A DNA stretch of 64,000 bases from contig NZ_CP154260.1 in assembly GCF_039545795.1 (NCBI RefSeq), forward strand, positions 3,601,001 through 3,665,000, given 5' to 3'. Positions 59,814 through 64,000 of the stretch are shown piece by piece; within the stretch, counting starts at the first letter, position 1; every line of letters starts with the position of its first letter. The position numbers and the translations under genes are program-made. The notes under the pieces were generated by a model, which saw only the letters and a program-made list of their open reading frames with translations, did not search any database and was not told the DNA's origin. The stretch comes from Chitinophaga niabensis (GTDB lineage: Bacteria > Bacteroidota > Bacteroidia > Chitinophagales > Chitinophagaceae).

Positions 59814-61061
59814 TTAAAAACGTTCAGGAGCAAAAGGGGTTATATCCATACTCAGTGCCTGCTCGTTCACCAGCTCGCTGACGAGCTTTCCGGTACCTGC
59901 ACCCAGGCTCAGCCCCAGCATGGAATGCCCGGTAGCTAATATGCAATTATCAATGCGTTTTAATCTTCCAATGTAAGGCAGTCCGTCTGCTGAACAGGGG
60001 CGGTATCCGAACCATACCTGTTCTTTCGGTGGCAGCGGAATATCATAATCCGGCAAAAAGTTCTTCACGGAGCGCAGGATGCCTTTCACCCTGTTCATAT
60101 CCGGCGGCGCATTCAGGGAGGTGATTTCCATGGTGCCGCCAAAACGGATCTTGTTTCCGTCCATCGGCGTGATAGCTACCCTGCCTTCCATGAGGATGGC
60201 GGGATGATTCAGTTTATAGGGCGCATTTTCATAGGTAATGGAATATCCCCTGCCTGCAGCCATAGGTAATTTCACATCTACCAACGCAGCCATTTCACGG
60301 CTCCAGGAACCGGTTGCGATCACCAGCATATCAGTTTCGTATACGCCTTGCCGTGTTTTCACCCGTTTGATCTTTCCCTGTTCCTTTTCAATGCTTTCCA
60401 CTTCCTGCCCGGGCACAAAGGTGACATTGCTTTTGGACCGTAAATATGCCAGCAGGTTATGCATGAGTTTATTGGGATAGAGATGTGCATCACATTTAAA
60501 ATACACCGCTCCCCTGATATTCAGTTTTGTTTGCGGCTCCATGGCCTGCACCTGTTCTGCGTTCAGATATTCCGCATCCAAACCAAGTTCCTTTGCTTTC
60601 TCTACGGTATGATGTGCATGCAGTGCATTGGCTTCCGACTGGAAGAGATCCAGCAAACCTTTCTGTTCATAAGCAAAATCAAACTCCGGCTGACGCAGCC
60701 ATGTTTCATACCATCCTTTACTGAGTACGGCAATGTCCCGCAACGGAACGGCGCTTCTTTCCACATGTGCTGCATTGGCGCTGCGGATGAACTTCAATCC
60801 CCAGTCTATCAGGTCCATGCTTAATCTTGGTTTCACGTAAAAGGGGCTTTGCGCGTTCAGCATCCATTTCAATCCCTGCTTTACGATACCGGGCGTAGCC
60901 ATGGGCACAAAGTGGCTGGGGCATACATATCCCGCATTGCCGTAAGAGCAATTATCCGAAAGATCTCCTTTGTCAATGATCGTTACATCCCAACCGCTTT
61001 CCTGCAGAAAATAAGCGGAGCTTAAGCCAATGATCCCACCGCCGATAACAGTACATTTCAT
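59814..61061 (-). CDS. FAD-dependent D-amino-acid (D-hydroxyproline) oxidoreductase
   Basis: 415 residues, DAO fold. FAD dinucleotide motif GGGIIGLSSAYFLQESG at residues 7-23; GNAGYVCPSHFVP, ATGSWSREMA and the C-terminal FGYRPCSADGLPYIGRL...GHSMLGLSLGAGTG are DadA/LhpB-type regions. In the hydroxyproline pathway it oxidises cis-4-hydroxy-D-proline to delta1-pyrroline-4-hydroxy-2-carboxylate. The neighbouring epimerase makes that substrate. It lies downstream of the epimerase across the duplicated junction (see 61059). Confidence 0.9.
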   Translation of the reverse strand: MKCTVIGGGIIGLSSAYFLQESGWDVTIIDKGDLSDNCSYGNAGYVCPSHFVPMATPGIVKQGLKWMLNAQSPFYVKPRLSMDLIDWGLKFIRSANAAHVERSAVPLRDIAVLSKGWYETWLRQPEFDFAYEQKGLLDLFQSEANALHAHHTVEKAKELGLDAEYLNAEQVQAMEPQTKLNIRGAVYFKCDAHLYPNKLMHNLLAYLRSKSNVTFVPGQEVESIEKEQGKIKRVKTRQGVYETDMLVIATGSWSREMAALVDVKLPMAAGRGYSITYENAPYKLNHPAILMEGRVAITPMDGNKIRFGGTMEITSLNAPPDMNRVKGILRSVKNFLPDYDIPLPPKEQVWFGYRPCSADGLPYIGRLKRIDNCILATGHSMLGLSLGAGTGKLVSELVNEQALSMDITPFAPERF

Positions 61062-61155
61062 GCTTTTTATTTATTACTTACAAAACCTGGAAACCACCCG
61101 GATCAACGCCGATAGTATTTCATGCTTTGTTTATTACTTACAAAACCTGGAAACC
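61059..61155. repeat. Imperfect tandem duplication of the epimerase-oxidoreductase gene junction
   Basis: TTATTACTTACAAAACCTGG occurs at 61071-61090 and again at 61131-61150, exactly 60 bases apart; similarity reaches beyond, into the epimerase end (CCGGATCAA) and the oxidoreductase start (TTTCATGC). Read on the minus strand, the upstream copy is the real end of the epimerase gene. It is followed by a dead copy of the oxidoreductase start (ATGAAATAC at 61123), then a second partial epimerase end and the true ATG at 61061. Confidence 0.85.
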
Positions 61156-62151
61156 ATATGCATAAGGATCATCATCCGGATCAATACTAATGGTATTGTA
61201 TCCATAGACCCTGGCCCATCCTTCAATACTTGGCCTGATAGCGGCTTTCCCGGCTACAGATGTTTCTTCTTCAATGCGGCCGGTGAAGCGGGAACCGATA
61301 ATACTTTCATGAATGAATTCATCTCCTTTCTTCAGTTTCCCTTTTGCATACCACTGTGCCATGCGGGCAGAAGTTCCGGTACCACAGGGAGAACGGTCTA
61401 TGGCCTTATCTCCGTAGAACACGGCATTACGGGCAGTGGATGCGGGGTCCAGTACAGCACCCGTCCATAACACATGCGAGCAGCCATTGATCGTTGGATC
61501 ATCAGGATGAACGAAAGTATATTTATCATTGATCCTTTTACGGATCTCCCTGGCCCATGCAATCAGCTTATCCGCACTGTAATGTTCCAGCCCTGCAAAG
61601 TTCTTTTGTACATCCACAATGGCGTAGAAATTACCGCCATAGGAAACATCAAACACCAACTCTCCCAACTCCGGGCAATCTACGGTGAGTTCTGTGGCTT
61701 CCAGGAAAGAAGGCACATTGGTGAGCTTCACTGTTTTCACTTTATTGCCGATGGTGGTATAAGAAATGTTCACCAGTCCTGCCGGGGCTTCCATGCGAAC
61801 GGTGCCATGTGTTTTAGGTAACAGTAATCCCTCTTCGATAGCGATGGTGATGGTACCGATAGTACCATGCCCGCACATGGGCAAACAGCCGCTGGTTTCA
61901 ATGAACAACACGGCTACATCGTTCTGCGGATCATGGGGAGCATACAGGATACTGCCGCTCATCATGTCATGGCCGCGGGGTTCAAACATCAGTCCTTTTC
62001 GGATCCAGTCGAATTCTTCCAGGAAGTGCTGACGCTTTTCGCTCATGTTATTACCAGTGAGGGTGGGCCCTCCTCCTGCCACTACGCGGACCGGGTTACC
62101 ACAGGTATGAGCATCAATACAGAAAAAAGTCTTTTTACGCGCAGGCTTCAT
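61138..62151 (-). CDS. 4-hydroxyproline 2-epimerase (proline racemase family)
   Basis: 337 residues, two lobes. Catalytic pair Cys93 (MCGHGTIG) and Cys256 (PCGTGTSA) are both present, which indicates epimerase or racemase; the trans-3-hydroxyproline dehydratase branch has Thr at the second position. FCIDAHTCGNPVRVV and HVLWTGAVL are further family marks. Converts trans-4-hydroxy-L-proline to cis-4-hydroxy-D-proline in the cytoplasm. 19 bases after the aldehyde dehydrogenase stop; its 3' end has been duplicated downstream. Confidence 0.93.
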   Translation of the reverse strand: MKPARKKTFFCIDAHTCGNPVRVVAGGGPTLTGNNMSEKRQHFLEEFDWIRKGLMFEPRGHDMMSGSILYAPHDPQNDVAVLFIETSGCLPMCGHGTIGTITIAIEEGLLLPKTHGTVRMEAPAGLVNISYTTIGNKVKTVKLTNVPSFLEATELTVDCPELGELVFDVSYGGNFYAIVDVQKNFAGLEHYSADKLIAWAREIRKRINDKYTFVHPDDPTINGCSHVLWTGAVLDPASTARNAVFYGDKAIDRSPCGTGTSARMAQWYAKGKLKKGDEFIHESIIGSRFTGRIEEETSVAGKAAIRPSIEGWARVYGYNTISIDPDDDPYAYGFQVL

Positions 62152-62169
62152 CTTTCTAAAGTAATAAAA

Positions 62170-63585
62170 TTATACATTCTTCCACTCATTGTTCACCGTA
62201 CGCCAGATCCCGCGGGGGTTGGCATTCTGCAATTCCTCCGGCAGCAGGGCATCCGGGAAACCCTGGAAGCAAACAGGCCGCACCCATCGCTGGATGGCAG
62301 AGGTACCTACAGAAGTGAAACGGGCATCGGAGGTAGCCGGGAAAGGTCCGCCATGCACCATGCTGCTATTTACTTCCACACCGGTTGGCACTTCATTGAT
62401 GATCACCCTTCCGGCCAGGGAAGTTTGCAGGGAAATAATATCCCGGTGTTCGGCAAGGTCTTTATCTGTACCCATGATGGTAGCTGTCAGTTGCCCTGAA
62501 ATGCTTTGCAGCACTTTGATCAACTCTGCTTTATCCGCACATTCCACTAATAAAGAGAATGGTCCAAAAACCTCTTCCCGGAGATGCGGAACAGCTAAAA
62601 ACTCAGAAGCTTTGACCGTGGCAATGGCAGTTGCCGGCTCTCCATCTCCTTTATAGACAACGTATGGCAACATCTCCGTTAGTCCCTGCTGATAATTCGT
62701 ATGAATTCCTTCATGCAGCATAGGCATTGGTGTTACCTGGCTTACTTCTTCTCCTAACTGAGACAGGAACGCTTTCAGCGCAGGACTTTTGATACCCAGC
62801 AATAAACCCGGGTTGGTACAGAACTGCCCCATTCCCAGGGTAACAGAACCTGCCAGTTTTTTAGCCAGTGCTGCTCCATTTTGCGTTAAGGTATCCGGCA
62901 ATAATACCACAGGATTGATACTGCTCATCTCCGCAAACACGGGAATCGGCTTTTCTCTTTCTGCAGCATATCGCATTAAAGCAGTGCCTCCGTTGAAAGA
63001 GCCGGTGAAACCAACACCTGTTGTATTGGGATGCATCACCAGTTCTTTACCGGTTGTATTACCCGGGCCCAGCACATGTTGCAAAGTATGTTCCGGCATA
63101 CCGGACAAACGGATCGCTTCCTGAATGGCATTGTATACCAGTAAAGAGGTACCGGCATGTGCAGAGTGCCCTTTTACCACAACCGTGGAGCCGGAAGCCA
63201 ATGCGCTCGCCGTATCCCCTCCCGCTGTTGAAAAAGCAAAAGGAAAATTACTGGCACCGAACACTACCACAGGACCAACAGGGATCAGCATCTTTCGGGT
63301 ATCCGGTTTGGATGGCTGGTTATCAATAGCCGCGGCTACCCAGCTGCCTTCTGTGATATAGGCAGCAAACATTTTCAACTGACCTGTCGTACGCGTGATC
63401 TCATTATTGAGCCTGGGTAAAGGCAGATGCGTTTCTTCATGTGCCTTTGCTGTAAGTTGTTCCCGTTTGGCTTCTATCTGCTCCGCGATCTTCTCCAGGA
63501 ACTGCGCACGTTGTACAGGCGTTGTTTTACTATACACCTCAAATGCAGCTTTCGCCTGCTGCATGATCTCTTTTATCTCACTCAT
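62170..63585 (-). CDS. 2,5-dioxovalerate (alpha-ketoglutarate semialdehyde) dehydrogenase
   Basis: 471 residues, ALDH fold: nucleophile Cys256 (MGQFCTNPG), general base Glu219 (FAEMSSINP), coenzyme region FGASNFPFAFSTAGGDTASALASG. Belongs to the KGSA-dehydrogenase type seen in hydroxyproline and pentose/hexarate oxidation. Oxidises 2,5-dioxopentanoate to 2-oxoglutarate, last step of hydroxyproline catabolism. Overlaps the preceding lyase gene by 4 bases (ATGA). Confidence 0.92.
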   Translation of the reverse strand: MSEIKEIMQQAKAAFEVYSKTTPVQRAQFLEKIAEQIEAKREQLTAKAHEETHLPLPRLNNEITRTTGQLKMFAAYITEGSWVAAAIDNQPSKPDTRKMLIPVGPVVVFGASNFPFAFSTAGGDTASALASGSTVVVKGHSAHAGTSLLVYNAIQEAIRLSGMPEHTLQHVLGPGNTTGKELVMHPNTTGVGFTGSFNGGTALMRYAAEREKPIPVFAEMSSINPVVLLPDTLTQNGAALAKKLAGSVTLGMGQFCTNPGLLLGIKSPALKAFLSQLGEEVSQVTPMPMLHEGIHTNYQQGLTEMLPYVVYKGDGEPATAIATVKASEFLAVPHLREEVFGPFSLLVECADKAELIKVLQSISGQLTATIMGTDKDLAEHRDIISLQTSLAGRVIINEVPTGVEVNSSMVHGGPFPATSDARFTSVGTSAIQRWVRPVCFQGFPDALLPEELQNANPRGIWRTVNNEWKNV

Positions 63586-64000
63586 GGTCTTGTTGCAATG
63601 GCATGATCAATTACTTTCAGGATACGTTCCCTTTCTTCTCCTATCAGTGCAAGGCGGGGTGCTCTTACATACTCGCTGCCTATACCTGCACGTGTTTCCG
63701 CCAGCTTGATGTATTGTACCAGTTTGGGATGAATATCCAGTTCCAGCAAAGGCATGAACCACCTGTACAATGGCAGCGCCTCCTGGATCTTTCCGGCTTT
63801 GATCAGTTTATATAAGTTAACGGTTTCAACAGGAAAAGCACATACAAGCCCAGCAACGAGCCCGTCTGCCCCTGTTACCAATTCTTCCAGCGTTAAGGTA
63901 TCTACGCCGCAAAGGATCTTAAAACGGTCTCCAAACCGGTTTTGCATGCGGATCACATTCGTCACATCACGTGTGGATTCTTTCACGGCTTCAATGTTCT
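63582..64000 (-). CDS. DHDPS/NAL-family lyase, probable pyrroline-4-hydroxy-2-carboxylate deaminase (5' part beyond window)
   Basis: 139 codons are visible, running off the right edge. The first visible residues are N-I-E-A-V-K-E-S, the strand 6 segment of the DHDPS/N-acetylneuraminate lyase barrel carrying the Schiff-base lysine. ILCGVDTLTLEELVTGADGLVAGLVCAFPVETVNLYKL and a helical end follow. By context it would deaminate delta1-pyrroline-4-hydroxy-2-carboxylate to 2,5-dioxovalerate. The active-site Tyr is outside the window. GTG at 63986 is internal and not a start. Confidence 0.85.
   Translation of the reverse strand, partial: NIEAVKESTRDVTNVIRMQNRFGDRFKILCGVDTLTLEELVTGADGLVAGLVCAFPVETVNLYKLIKAGKIQEALPLYRWFMPLLELDIHPKLVQYIKLAETRAGIGSEYVRAPRLALIGEERERILKVIDHAIATRP

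Noticed and set aside
1..64000. tRNA, rRNA, CRISPR arrays, prophage, conjugative or defence systems
   Set aside because: Looked for cloverleaf-like and repeat-spacer patterns and for marker proteins such as Cas, integrases and relaxases; none found in the window.

Overview
The window reads as chromosome from a member of the Bacteroidota, most probably the Chitinophagaceae (a Chitinophaga-like soil bacterium). The support is two SusC/SusD outer-membrane uptake pairs, each preceded by a FecI-type ECF sigma factor and a FecR anti-sigma factor. Further support comes from an outer-membrane barrel plus GLPGLI-like pair, a NUDIX-type arabinose regulator, -7 promoter boxes of the form TAnnTTTG, and almost no Shine-Dalgarno sequences. 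I see no rRNA, tRNA, CRISPR array, transposase or phage gene. Coding density is very high. No gap without a gene exceeds 300 bases; the longest are 22528-22764, 9778-9996, 2499-2687 and 48181-48352, and their contents are listed.

Layout. 1-2498 (minus): a sigma-54-dependent response regulator followed by a TPR protein cut by the window edge. 2645-6669 (plus): a cassette of small stress or redox proteins (PRPP-synthetase-named family, AhpD-like, an acidic micro-protein, YciI-like, universal stress protein, FMN/3Fe-4S glutamate-synthase-like protein), starting near a candidate sigma-54 promoter. 6668-11400: NmrA-like reductase and AraC regulator, divergent from an AlkZ-like glycosylase, then an SRPBCC protein, an ICL/PEPM enzyme and the stump of a short-chain dehydrogenase. 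11394-20433 (minus): FecI-FecR-SusC-SusD-DUF4843-PKD-like lipoprotein. 20461-30341: mixed housekeeping and accessory genes, including DEAD-box helicase, DUF1080 hydrolase, epoxide hydrolase, Crp-like regulator, GNAT plus AhpD-like pair, UDP-glycosyltransferase, EreA/ChaN-like secreted protein, 5'-nucleotidase with divergent DeoR regulator, and BrkB. 30435-37591 (minus): a second FecI-FecR-SusC-SusD set.

37702-43226 (minus): an OmpR-type two-component system followed by a TonB-type barrel and a GLPGLI-like partner. 43294-47069: secreted DPP-IV-like peptidase divergent from an APC amino-acid permease. 47041-57941: a complete L-arabinose locus with aldose 1-epimerase, GH127 beta-L-arabinofuranosidase, NUDIX regulator AraR, AraB, AraD, AraA, an SSS symporter and a beta-propeller protein. 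A 112-base inverted-repeat element closes it. 58085-64000 (minus): a trans-4-hydroxy-L-proline catabolic operon (DHDPS-family deaminase cut by the edge, semialdehyde dehydrogenase, 4-hydroxyproline epimerase, D-hydroxyproline oxidoreductase) ending in a secreted DUF885 metallopeptidase.

The most noteworthy patterns are these. Several genes have their -7 box only 4-8 bases from the start codon, predicting nearly leaderless mRNAs. Symmetric TGCAATATT operators lie between deoR and the nucleotidase gene. A tandem duplication has copied the junction of the two hydroxyproline genes and left a dead start codon. An SDR gene has been cut off by a terminator hairpin. The sigma-54-linked cassette opens with a 17-codon leader ORF coupled to the next gene.
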